From JBBTRP01 sp038065125 (GTDB lineage: Bacteria > Patescibacteriota > Patescibacteriia > JACQRZ01), in contig JBBTRP010000055.1 in assembly GCA_038065125.1 (NCBI GenBank), forward strand, positions 1 to 23,953: a stretch of DNA of 23,953 bases. The letters run 5' to 3'. Under the pieces are notes generated by a model. That model worked only from the letters and a program-made list of their open reading frames with translations, ran no database searches and had not been told where the DNA came from. The position numbers were made by a program, and so were the translations under genes. Shown here piece after piece: positions 9,027 to 15,277 of this stretch; positions within the stretch are counted from its first letter, which is position 1, and every line of letters begins with the position of its first letter.

Positions 9027-10536
9027 GAATGATAAGGAGCGATTTTCCATCGGTGAAGAATTGGTCGCCGACGATATTTTTCCCCAGCGTCGGCTCGACG
9101 AGCGCAAATTCCCGGATACTCTCCACAAGGCCGAAATGTTCAAAGTCGCGTCGCAGCGCATCGCGCTCTTTGTCGATCGCGGGATCGGTGCGATGTGTCG
9201 GCACGATGAGTGCCGACTTGAGCTTAATGCCGACATCGAAGTGCGCCGTGAGGAACCAAATCGGCTCTTCATGTTCCGTCTTGAACGAGGTCCGCCAGAC
9301 ATGAACGTGGTGGCGTTCACGGACAGAGTTTTGAGGGGTTGATTTTTGAAAAGAGAAATCATTTGGACGCGTATTCCAGAACGTGGGCGCTCCGGGCGCC
9401 TCCAGATAGGGCGCGTTCAAGACGGTCGCTTTCAGTGCTCGTGCAAGATTGGGAATCGTGATGGGATCCGAGTGGCTCCAGCCCATCTTCACAAAAGAGT
9501 TTTGAAGAGCGTCCTCAGACGCGACGATGACCATATTGATCGGTTCGGTCCGTTTTCCTAAGAGCGTCTCGCTGTAGCGCGGGAGCGATTGAAAGAGTGC
9601 GTCGGGAAGTGCTCCTATCGCAACCGTCGTTTGGAGCTCGGGAATCGATGGGGAGAGCTCAAGCGGGAACGACCGATAGCTGATCGTCACAAAAATAAAC
9701 CAGAAAACAGCGAGCGGTATGCCGAGTCGATAGGGACTGGGTGTTGTTCTCAGTTCGAGTCGCTCCTGCGCGGTCGTAAAGGATCGGCGGATTTCAAGGA
9801 TCGTGATGAGCGTGGTGAGCCATGCGGCCGCGGCAGCAAAACTTGCAAGGACGTCTGCCGGCCAGTGGATTCCGAGGTACATCCGCGAAAATCCAATGCC
9901 GAGTGTGAGCGTAACGCCAAGTGCGAGCGATACGATTTTAGCGAGCGTGGATTTGAATCCGCGAAACAGTACATAGGTGAGTAGGCCGTAGAATACGAAC
10001 GCGATAAACGTGTGTCCGCTGGGAAAGCGCCCGGGCGATTCATGAAGAAGTGTGTTGACAAACGCCGGGCGGGTCGACTCGATCGCCGACCCGATTAAGG
10101 CGACTGAGAGCTCGGCTACGAGTACCGACGCAAAGAAGCCGACGAGGTAGTGCCACCGCTTGGTGATCCAAAATGCCAAGGACGCAGCAAACATGCCGGC
10201 AAACACGATCGGCCCTTTTCCCAGAACTGTTGCCGCCATCATCGTTGCATCCATGCCGGGCGAGCGGAGCAGTTGGATAAAGTTGACGATACTGACGTCT
10301 GACTCGATGACCGCATCGCTTTTGAGTACGTCGCGCAGAAGGAGGATCGCGATACTCACAAAGAGCGCGGTAAGCGAGATTCCGATCGTCAGGTGAAGAC
10401 CGAACATCTCGTCCGGCGTGAGGCGATTTTTGATAAATCGAAAAAACCGCGGGTGGCGGGTGATCATTTTTTGCACTTCGGGGTCGGTGCGAAGCGCCCG
10501 TGCAATGGAGCGGATAATGGAGGACGGGAGGTTCAT
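8953..10536 (-). CDS. PAP2-family phosphatase fused to LssY C-terminal domain
   Basis: A 527-residue membrane protein. Residues about 45-245 form a PAP2 (type 2 phosphatidic acid / undecaprenyl-pyrophosphate phosphatase) domain with several hydrophobic helices. The motifs are AIESTRP (motif 1, ends R156-P157), PSGH (172-175) and SRMYLGIHWPAD (217-228, catalytic His). The usual Lys of KX6RP is Gly149 here, a departure in motif 1. After another helix (about 268-288), residues about 310-520 look like LssY_C, with INMVIVASEDALQNSFVKMGWSHSD, the HHVHVWRTSF block and a TAHFDVG strand. LssY-type proteins are membrane proteins of unclear substrate. ATG 10536 has only a weak GGAA upstream. The 3' end overlaps dusB by 74 bases. 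Palindrome copy B lies just upstream of the gene. Confidence 0.87.
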   Translation of the reverse strand: MNLPSSIIRSIARALRTDPEVQKMITRHPRFFRFIKNRLTPDEMFGLHLTIGISLTALFVSIAILLLRDVLKSDAVIESDVSIVNFIQLLRSPGMDATMMAATVLGKGPIVFAGMFAASLAFWITKRWHYLVGFFASVLVAELSVALIGSAIESTRPAFVNTLLHESPGRFPSGHTFIAFVFYGLLTYVLFRGFKSTLAKIVSLALGVTLTLGIGFSRMYLGIHWPADVLASFAAAAAWLTTLITILEIRRSFTTAQERLELRTTPSPYRLGIPLAVFWFIFVTISYRSFPLELSPSIPELQTTVAIGALPDALFQSLPRYSETLLGKRTEPINMVIVASEDALQNSFVKMGWSHSDPITIPNLARALKATVLNAPYLEAPGAPTFWNTRPNDFSFQKSTPQNSVRERHHVHVWRTSFKTEHEEPIWFLTAHFDVGIKLKSALIVPTHRTDPAIDKERDALRRDFEHFGLVESIREFALVEPTLGKNIVGDQFFTDGKSLLIILKSPSPQDKTLSQFEQLRQLLSTP

Positions 10537-10574
10537 GCGTTTCCGCGAATGATTGTGTATTGCGCAACAACCCT

Positions 10575-10644
10575 GGCGCCTCGGGCGGGGTACTCTTTTC
10601 GGACCTGAAAACGGTCCGTAAAGAATACGCCCTTCCTCGGCGCG
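10575..10644. repeat. Palindromic repeat, copy B, intergenic
   Basis: An imperfect palindrome: GGCGCC...GGCGCG outer stem, CTCTTTTCGGACC / GGTCCGTAAAGAA inner stem, loop TGAAAAC (10606-10612). It shares the loop, ATACGCCCTTCC and the outer GGCGC with copy A in uvrC (5561-5629) and has almost the same length. It lies between the PAP2 gene and the aro leader promoter. Neither strand shows a T-run after it, so it is unlikely to be an intrinsic terminator. Confidence 0.75.
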
Positions 10645-10706
10645 AGCGTTTGAGATGATTTCCGTAATTCAAGGTGCAATTTTCAATTCGAATAGTAGAT
10701 TTTTTC

Positions 10707-10735
10707 TTGACAAGAAACAAGCCGCCCCGTATGCT
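10707..10735 (+). promoter_or_regulatory. Promoter of the aromatic amino acid operon
   Basis: A perfect TTGACA (10707-10712), 17 bases, then TATGCT (10730-10735, 4 of 6). Transcription should start about 10742, only about 6 bases before the leader peptide ATG, so the leader would be read from a nearly leaderless message. The metG promoter has the same TATGCT -10. Confidence 0.8.
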
Positions 10736-10747
10736 TGCATTATATAT

Positions 10748-10819
10748 ATGAAGGATATACGCAAGTTTGCTTTTTTCGGTTTCTTTTTTAACTTCTCTCT
10801 AGCCGAGGACGCTGCTTGA
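10748..10819 (+). CDS. Phe-rich leader peptide of the aro/phe operon (pheL-like), 23 aa
   Basis: A short ORF, ATG 10748 to TGA 10817-10819, begins MKDIRKFAFFGFFFNFSL and ends AEDAA. Seven of 23 residues are Phe, in a run at codons 7-16, very like the composition of the E. coli pheA leader peptide ([15 protein letters not shown]). It is the first ORF after the promoter. The bases encoding Ala19-Glu20 and the first base of Asp21 (GCCGAGG, 10802-10808) can pair with the left arm of the terminator hairpin downstream. Ribosome position on the Phe codons would therefore decide which hairpin forms. No SD is seen; the message would be nearly leaderless. The call rests on composition, location and the linked hairpins; there is no homology search. 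Confidence 0.85.
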   Translation: MKDIRKFAFFGFFFNFSLAEDAA

Positions 10820-10878
10820 TATTTGTAACTGTTACCACTTAGCGCGAACCTCGGTCCAACCGGGGTTTCTTTATTTCT
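10802..10878 (+). promoter_or_regulatory. Transcription attenuator: antiterminator versus terminator before aroA
   Basis: Antiterminator: GCCGAGG (10802-10808) pairs with CCTCGGT (10849-10855), extended by CGCT (10810-10813) with AGCG (10841-10844). Terminator: AACCTCGGT (10847-10855), loop CCA, ACCGGGGTT (10859-10867), nine pairs including one T-G, then TCTTTATTTCT up to the aroA ATG. The two share 10849-10855 and exclude each other. A ribosome stalled on the Phe codons (10766-10795) leaves 10802-10808 free, so the antiterminator forms and transcription continues. A ribosome reaching the TGA covers it and the terminator forms. The T-tract is interrupted by C and A, so termination may be partial. 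Confidence 0.8.
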
Positions 10879-12183
10879 ATGGAGATTCACGTTAGTCACA
10901 CACCATCGATTTCGGGGTGCCTTACCGTTCCCAGCTCGAAGTCTCAGACCGTTCGAGCGTTACTCCTTGCATTACTGGGGGATGGGACATCGGTGATTCG
11001 GAATATGTTGGACTCAGACGATACGACCGCCGCACTTGAGTGTATTCAGGCACTGGGAGCGGCTGTGGTGATCACGAAAGATGATTCTGGCATAACGACC
11101 GCCCATGTCACTGGCACCGGGCTTCCCATTCAAGCCGCGACAAAAAAAATCTTTACTCGCAATTCCGGGATAACGACGCGTTTCCTTCTACCGATGCTTG
11201 GGCTCGCGGAAGGCGATATGGTTTTCGAGTTGGATTGCGGGGAGCAGATGCGCTCCCGGCCGATCGAGCCGTTGTGCGCTGCGCTGCGCTCACTTGGCAT
11301 GACGATCGAATCTGGGGAAGGGCCGGATATTTTTCCGCTTCGCGTGTCGGGGAGACTGCGGCCGAGGATCATCGAGGTTGATGGGATCACCTCGCAATAT
11401 ATTTCCGCGCTTCTCTTGAGTCTGCCATGGCTGGACGACCCTTCAGAGATTTTCGTCAATAATCTCAATGAGCGTCCCTATGTCGAGATGACCGTGCGAT
11501 CGCTTGAGACGCTCGGAGTTTCTGTCGGTTGGACACGCGACGGAGTAATAGATATTTTCAAAATTCAAGGCGGCGCGCGCGTGAATGGTTTTGACCGCTC
11601 AATTCCCGCAGACTTTTCTTCCGCGTCGTGTCTGATTGCGGCCGGGGTTCTCTTGGCAGGCGCGGTAACCCTTGAGGGTTTTGACTTTGACGATCCGCAG
11701 GGCGACAAACGGTTGATCGAGATCGTTCGGGAAATGGGTGCGGATATTTCCGTGAATGGTTCCACGCTTCAAGTGAAGGGAGGCAGAGAGCTTGTTGGCA
11801 TACGGATCGACTGTAATGATATTCCCGACCTTGTCCCTGCGCTCGCGGTGATCGGCACGGCCGCTCGCGGCGTGACGGAACTGGTCAACGTGCCGCAAGC
11901 GCGCCTCAAAGAGACAGATCGGATCCGCTCGATGGCGACCGAACTTGCAAAAATGGGTGCCCGCATTAGCGAGGTCGATGATGGATTGCGCATTGAGCAC
12001 AGCGAGATACGGGGCGCAGCGCTTCACGGATACAGCGATCATCGCACGATCATGGCGCTCAGTATTGCGGGATTGATTGCGCGCGGCAGTACGATCATCG
12101 ACACGGCGGAAGGAGTTTCAAAAACCTACCCCGAGTTTGTGCGCGACATAGTGAGTCTCGGAGCGAATATGAAAATGGAATAA
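10879..12183 (+). CDS. aroA: 3-phosphoshikimate 1-carboxyvinyltransferase (EPSP synthase)
   Basis: Joins shikimate-3-phosphate and phosphoenolpyruvate to EPSP, the sixth step of the shikimate pathway. At 434 aa it has the usual length. Motifs: PSSKSQTVRALLLALL (K21, R26; PGSKS in most homologues), TRNSGITTRFLLP (94-105), DCGEQMRSRPIEPLCAALRSLG, SQYISALLLSLP, IPADFSSASCLIAAG, KETDRIRSMATELAKMGA (K344) and YSDHRTIMALSIAGLIA. In the PEP/glyphosate loop, E. coli NAGTAMRP reads NSGITTRF here, so the Thr97 position is Ile98 and the Pro101 position is Phe102. The start ATG lies directly after the attenuator T-tract and has no SD. First structural gene of the operon; aroK follows after 2 bases. Confidence 0.95.
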   Translation: MEIHVSHTPSISGCLTVPSSKSQTVRALLLALLGDGTSVIRNMLDSDDTTAALECIQALGAAVVITKDDSGITTAHVTGTGLPIQAATKKIFTRNSGITTRFLLPMLGLAEGDMVFELDCGEQMRSRPIEPLCAALRSLGMTIESGEGPDIFPLRVSGRLRPRIIEVDGITSQYISALLLSLPWLDDPSEIFVNNLNERPYVEMTVRSLETLGVSVGWTRDGVIDIFKIQGGARVNGFDRSIPADFSSASCLIAAGVLLAGAVTLEGFDFDDPQGDKRLIEIVREMGADISVNGSTLQVKGGRELVGIRIDCNDIPDLVPALAVIGTAARGVTELVNVPQARLKETDRIRSMATELAKMGARISEVDDGLRIEHSEIRGAALHGYSDHRTIMALSIAGLIARGSTIIDTAEGVSKTYPEFVRDIVSLGANMKME

Positions 12184-12185
12184 AT

Positions 12186-12761
12186 ATGGATCATATCCTT
12201 CTCATAGGATTCAAACACGTCGGCAAGACAACCATCGGCAGGGAGTTGAGCCGCAATTTGGCGCTACCGTTCGTCGACATGGATGACGAGATAGTTGCTG
12301 TATATGCGAGTACGACCGGACACACTCTGACGTGTCGAGAGATCTTTGACGAGATCGGAGCACCCGCGTTCCGAGACTTGGAGGATGAGGTGTTTTCTGG
12401 GGTCCTTTCGCTTGATGAACGCCACGTGATCGCGACCGGCGGGGGGTTGACCTTGAAAAACCACGCTGAGGCTCTGCGCACACATCACACAGTGATCCAT
12501 ATTGAGTGCGATAAAGATACCGTGTTTGATCGAATCTGCGCGAACGGACGGCCAGCCTTTCTTCCCGCTGATCGGCCGCTGCGCGAGTCGTTCGAAGAAT
12601 TATGGAGTAAACGCATGCCGATCTATCGTGCCTGTGCAACACATACGCTCTCTGTTACGAATTCATTTGACACGAACCTCTCCGCCATACTCGCAATGGA
12701 TATATTCTCTCAAAAAAATGACAATCCCTATTTCACGCGGTCGCGTGAAATAGGGAATTAA
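12186..12761 (+). CDS. aroK: Shikimate kinase with repeat-encoded C-terminus
   Basis: Phosphorylates shikimate at the 3-hydroxyl using ATP. Of 191 residues, the first ~175 are a normal shikimate kinase: Walker A GFKHVGKTT (8-16), DMDDEI (31-36), IFDEIGAPAFRDLEDEVF with the shikimate-binding Arg63, GGG at 85-87, the lid segment RPAFLPADRPL, and RMPIYRACATHTLSV. The last dozen residues (PYFTRSREIGN) are encoded by a 32-bp palindrome at 12725-12756, and the stop lies at its edge, so the repeat appears to have replaced or extended the original C-terminus. It starts 2 bases after aroA; ATGGA before the start gives at best weak ribosome binding, so coupling is likely. Confidence 0.94.
   Translation: MDHILLIGFKHVGKTTIGRELSRNLALPFVDMDDEIVAVYASTTGHTLTCREIFDEIGAPAFRDLEDEVFSGVLSLDERHVIATGGGLTLKNHAEALRTHHTVIHIECDKDTVFDRICANGRPAFLPADRPLRESFEELWSKRMPIYRACATHTLSVTNSFDTNLSAILAMDIFSQKNDNPYFTRSREIGN
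12725..12756. repeat. 32-bp palindrome, copy 1, at the 3' end of aroK
   Basis: TCCCTATTTCACGCG (12725-12739) and CGCGTGAAATAGGGA (12742-12756) are perfect 15-bp arms with a GT loop. A second copy with two base differences per arm or fewer occurs at 19407-19438. No T-run follows on the plus strand, so it is not a typical terminator. Confidence 0.8.
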
Positions 12762-12774
12762 TTCGGTATTTTAT

Positions 12775-13248
12775 ATGATGAGTCAAGCTAAGGAGTTCCA
12801 ATCGAAGCAACGCACACTTCTCCTCATTCACGGGCCGAATCTGAATCGACTGGGCAGTCGAGATCAGGCCCACTACGGGAGCATCACGCTCTCCGCAATC
12901 GAGGAACTGGTAACGAGATGCGCATCACAGCTCGGATATTCGGTCCGCTGCTTCCAGTCAAATCACGAGGGTGCTCTCATCGACTGGATTCAGGAGCAGA
13001 GTTCAAGTGCATCTGGAATTATTATTAATCCGGGCGCACTCACCCATTACAGCTATGCGCTTCATGATGCGCTCCTTGATACGCAGCTGCCGTGTGTCGA
13101 GGTGCACCTGTCCGCAATCAGTGAGCGGGAGAAGTGGCGCCGCGTGTCAGTTACGGCACCTGCATGCATTCGTATGATCGAGGGAAAACGCGAGCAAGGG
13201 TACCGAGAGGCTGTCGATATCTTGCATAATAACTTGACGATCGTATGA
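12775..13248 (+). CDS. aroQ: Type II 3-dehydroquinate dehydratase
   Basis: Dehydrates 3-dehydroquinate to 3-dehydroshikimate through an enolate intermediate; type II enzymes are dodecamers. At 157 aa, it shows every family motif: IHGPNLNRLGSRDQAHYG (18-35, with R29 and the catalytic Tyr34), FQSNHEGALIDWI (60-72), INPGALTHYSYALHDAL (84-100) and VEVHLSAISEREKWR (108-122). About 12 polar residues (MMSQAKEFQSKQ) precede the core; the second of two tandem ATGs is an equally possible start and no SD is present. It follows the aroK palindrome by 18 bases and overlaps aroE by ATGA. Confidence 0.95.
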   Translation: MMSQAKEFQSKQRTLLLIHGPNLNRLGSRDQAHYGSITLSAIEELVTRCASQLGYSVRCFQSNHEGALIDWIQEQSSSASGIIINPGALTHYSYALHDALLDTQLPCVEVHLSAISEREKWRRVSVTAPACIRMIEGKREQGYREAVDILHNNLTIV

Positions 13249-14219
13249 TCTCCGAATTCACAAAACTTAATGGAGTGATTGGATATCCGCTTAGACACAG
13301 CATGGGGCCGAGATACTACGGTATATTATATGAAAGGCTCAGTCTTGATGCGGTGTATCTTGCTTTTCCGACGCAAGACGTGAAGGCGATAGTTGGGGCG
13401 ATCCGCGCATTGCCCCTGCACTTGGTTGCAGTTACCATTCCTCACAAAGAGACGGTCATGCAGTATCTCGACTCGATCGACCCCGTCGCGATCGCCGTCG
13501 GCGCGGTGAACACGATTGTCAATCGCGATGGTATTTTGACTGGGTACAACACCGACGTGGTCGGAGTGAACCGAGCGATCGAGGATGTTATTCTTAAAGA
13601 CCGGCGCGTCTTGATTCTGGGCGCGGGCGGTGCTGCTCGAGCGGTCGCATACAGTGTGCGCTCCCGTGGCGCGCACATCACGATCGCCGCGCGTACGGGA
13701 ACAAGAGCGGTAGTACTTGCGAGTGATTTTTCCGGATCGGTGATTCCGTTCTCACCATTGTCCGTCGTGAATCACGAAACCCCTCTTCGGCGCCCTGGGG
13801 GGTCAGACACGCTCCAACTGCGCTCGCAAAGGTCTGACCCCCCAGGGCACCTTCGGGGGTTTCGTGATTCACAGCTATCCGATACTGACTTTGATGTCAT
13901 CATCAACACCACGCCCATCGGGATGAGCCCGAATATCCACGCGACTCCGCTGGAAGGGTATCCGTTCCACTCTGGACAGACCGTGTTTGATGTTGTGTAT
14001 AATCCCTTAGAGACGCGACTCCTGGCCGACGCGCACAGCAGGGGCGCACGGACAATCTCCGGATTTGACATGTATCTCCACCAAGGACTTGAACAAGTGC
14101 GGCTCTGGTCCGGCGTCGCACCCCCAGAAGATGAAGCACGCAACATTTTAAAATCTTTACTCAACCCCAGACCCCAACCTCTCACCTCTAACCTAAAACC
14201 TCTAACCTTGTCCCCCTAA
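13245..14219 (+). CDS. aroE: Shikimate dehydrogenase with in-frame palindromic insertion
   Basis: NADPH-dependent reduction of 3-dehydroshikimate to shikimate. At 324 aa it is about 50 residues longer than usual. Substrate domain: GVIGYPLRHSMGP, VAVTIPHKE with catalytic K68 (the common NVTIP Asn is Ala here), GAVNTIVN and GYNTDVVG with D104. NADP domain: VLILGAGGAARAVAY (122-136), TIAART, then FDVIINTTPIGMSP and GFDMYLHQGLEQVRLWSG. Between the strand ending SVIPFSPLSV and DFDVIINTTP, residues about 175-209 are encoded by a 106-bp palindrome (13767-13872) and have no counterpart in ordinary AroE. The last ~18 residues (NPRPQPLTSNLKPLTLSP) come from a low-complexity C-rich tract. Both additions are outside the catalytic motifs, so activity could survive. 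Confidence 0.92.
   Translation: MISEFTKLNGVIGYPLRHSMGPRYYGILYERLSLDAVYLAFPTQDVKAIVGAIRALPLHLVAVTIPHKETVMQYLDSIDPVAIAVGAVNTIVNRDGILTGYNTDVVGVNRAIEDVILKDRRVLILGAGGAARAVAYSVRSRGAHITIAARTGTRAVVLASDFSGSVIPFSPLSVVNHETPLRRPGGSDTLQLRSQRSDPPGHLRGFRDSQLSDTDFDVIINTTPIGMSPNIHATPLEGYPFHSGQTVFDVVYNPLETRLLADAHSRGARTISGFDMYLHQGLEQVRLWSGVAPPEDEARNILKSLLNPRPQPLTSNLKPLTLSP
13767..13872. repeat. 106-bp palindromic element inside aroE
   Basis: The left arm (13767-13808) and right arm (13832-13872) match over 17 perfect outer bp (GTGAATCACGAAACCCC / its complement) and 17 perfect inner bp (GCCCTGGGGGGTCAGAC / its complement), with a 7-8 base internal loop between and a 23-base terminal loop (13809-13831). The GGGGTCAGAC...GTCTGACCCC core resembles sequences I associate with REP elements of Y1 tyrosine transposases; that link is from memory and unverified. 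It keeps the aroE reading frame open. Confidence 0.85.
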
Positions 14220-14230
14220 CCCTTCCCCCA
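14162..14230. repeat. Low-complexity C-rich tract at the aroE end
   Basis: Degenerate short units such as AACCCC, ACCTCTAACC and CCCCCTAACCC run from within the last codons of aroE up to the DAHP synthase ATG. The tract has almost no G on the plus strand. It supplies the C-terminal tail of AroE and the 11-base intergenic gap. No SD can exist in it for the next gene. Confidence 0.65.
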
Positions 14231-15277
14231 ATGAACTACACTATCGTAAGAAAACTTCCCAGCGTCGATAACATCATTGCCGCATTTCCGCTCTCATCGG
14301 AAGCGGAAGAGAGAATCGCAAACGATCAGCAGGAGATCAAAAATATCATCGCCGGCACGGATCCGCGCATGCTCGTGATTGTGGGCCCTTGTTCTGCGTG
14401 GCCCGCTGATGCGTTAGTTGAATATGCCGGAAAATTGAAAAAGGTTAGCGACGAGCTAAAAGAATCACTCAAAATCGTGTTGCGTCTATATATTCAGAAG
14501 CCGCGCACGGCGAAAGGATGGACCGGGCCGGTTAATCAGCCCGACCCGTTTTCGCCGCCGGATATTGAGAAGGGAATCTCGTACTCGCGCGAGCTGATGG
14601 TGCGGGCGATCGAGGCGGGACTTCCGATTGCGGATGAAGCGGTCTTCACGCACAACGCTCGCGGGTTTATCGAACTGCTATCGTGGGTGGCGATTGGCGC
14701 GCGCAGCTCAGAGGATCAAGAGCACCGTATCTTTGCATCCGCCGTGCCGTGCGCAGTCGGCATGAAAAATCCGACCAGCGGCGAGATCGAGATCGGGGTT
14801 AACAGTATTATCGCGGCCCAGCATCCGCACACAGCCGTGTTTAGTGGGTACCAGGTTGAGACGCCCGGCAACCCCCACGCGCACTTGGTGCTTCGCGGCG
14901 GTATGGGGGGACCGAACTATCATGTGGAGCAGCTTATGCAGGCACAGACTTTTCTCACCAAGCACGTCGTGAAAAATCCCAGCATCATCATCGACGCGAG
15001 CCACGACAACTGCCGTCTGAATGGGAAAAAGGATCCGCTCTGGCAGGTGGCGGTGGTGCGCGAGGTACTCCAAACCCTTCGTATGCATTCCGAACTGCGT
15101 GGTGTGGTTAAAGGGTTTATGATTGAGAGTTTTTTGAAGGCGGGTAATCAATCAGTGGAGTCCTGTACTCCGGAAACAATCGACCGTACCGGCCTCTCGA
15201 TCACCGACCCGTGTCTCGGATGGGAGGAGACGGCGAGTCTTCTCAAAGAAATTGCTAGCGAGAGCGGGAGGGTATGA
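14231..15277 (+). CDS. aroF: 3-deoxy-7-phosphoheptulonate (DAHP) synthase, class I
   Basis: Condenses PEP and erythrose-4-phosphate, the entry step of the pathway. At 348 aa it is of the AroF/AroG/AroH type: VIVGPCSAWPADAL (49-62, metal-binding Cys54), RLYIQKPRTAKGWTGPVNQPDPF (PEP/E4P site), GLPIADEAVFTH, SWVAIGARSSEDQEHR, GMKNPTSGEIEIGVN, GNPHAHLVLRGGMGGPNY and IIIDASHDNC. These enzymes are usually feedback-inhibited by one aromatic amino acid through the N-terminal extension; here about 45 residues precede the barrel. I cannot tell which amino acid is sensed; the operon suggests Phe. Which of aroF/G/H is closest is not decided, so the symbol is nominal. No SD, preceded by the C-rich tract; overlaps aroB by ATGA. 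Confidence 0.93.
   Translation: MNYTIVRKLPSVDNIIAAFPLSSEAEERIANDQQEIKNIIAGTDPRMLVIVGPCSAWPADALVEYAGKLKKVSDELKESLKIVLRLYIQKPRTAKGWTGPVNQPDPFSPPDIEKGISYSRELMVRAIEAGLPIADEAVFTHNARGFIELLSWVAIGARSSEDQEHRIFASAVPCAVGMKNPTSGEIEIGVNSIIAAQHPHTAVFSGYQVETPGNPHAHLVLRGGMGGPNYHVEQLMQAQTFLTKHVVKNPSIIIDASHDNCRLNGKKDPLWQVAVVREVLQTLRMHSELRGVVKGFMIESFLKAGNQSVESCTPETIDRTGLSITDPCLGWEETASLLKEIASESGRV

Noticed and set aside
9023..9342. Plus-strand ORFs inside the PAP2-LssY gene
   Set aside because: They are shadows of the minus-strand frame, whose LssY-like motifs and PAP2 motifs are convincing.
10575..10644. Palindrome copy B as a terminator
   Set aside because: No T-run follows on either strand, and a homologous copy lies inside the coding region of uvrC.
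10802..10858. tRNA-like ends: GCCGAGG ... CCTCGGT followed by CCA upstream of aroA
   Set aside because: Only 40 bases separate the two arms, there is no D, anticodon or T arm, and the arms are explained by the attenuator.
10742..10878. T-box riboswitch before aroA
   Set aside because: The leader is only ~137 bases, too short for stem I with a specifier loop, and the T-box core sequence is absent; the Phe-rich ORF explains the region better.
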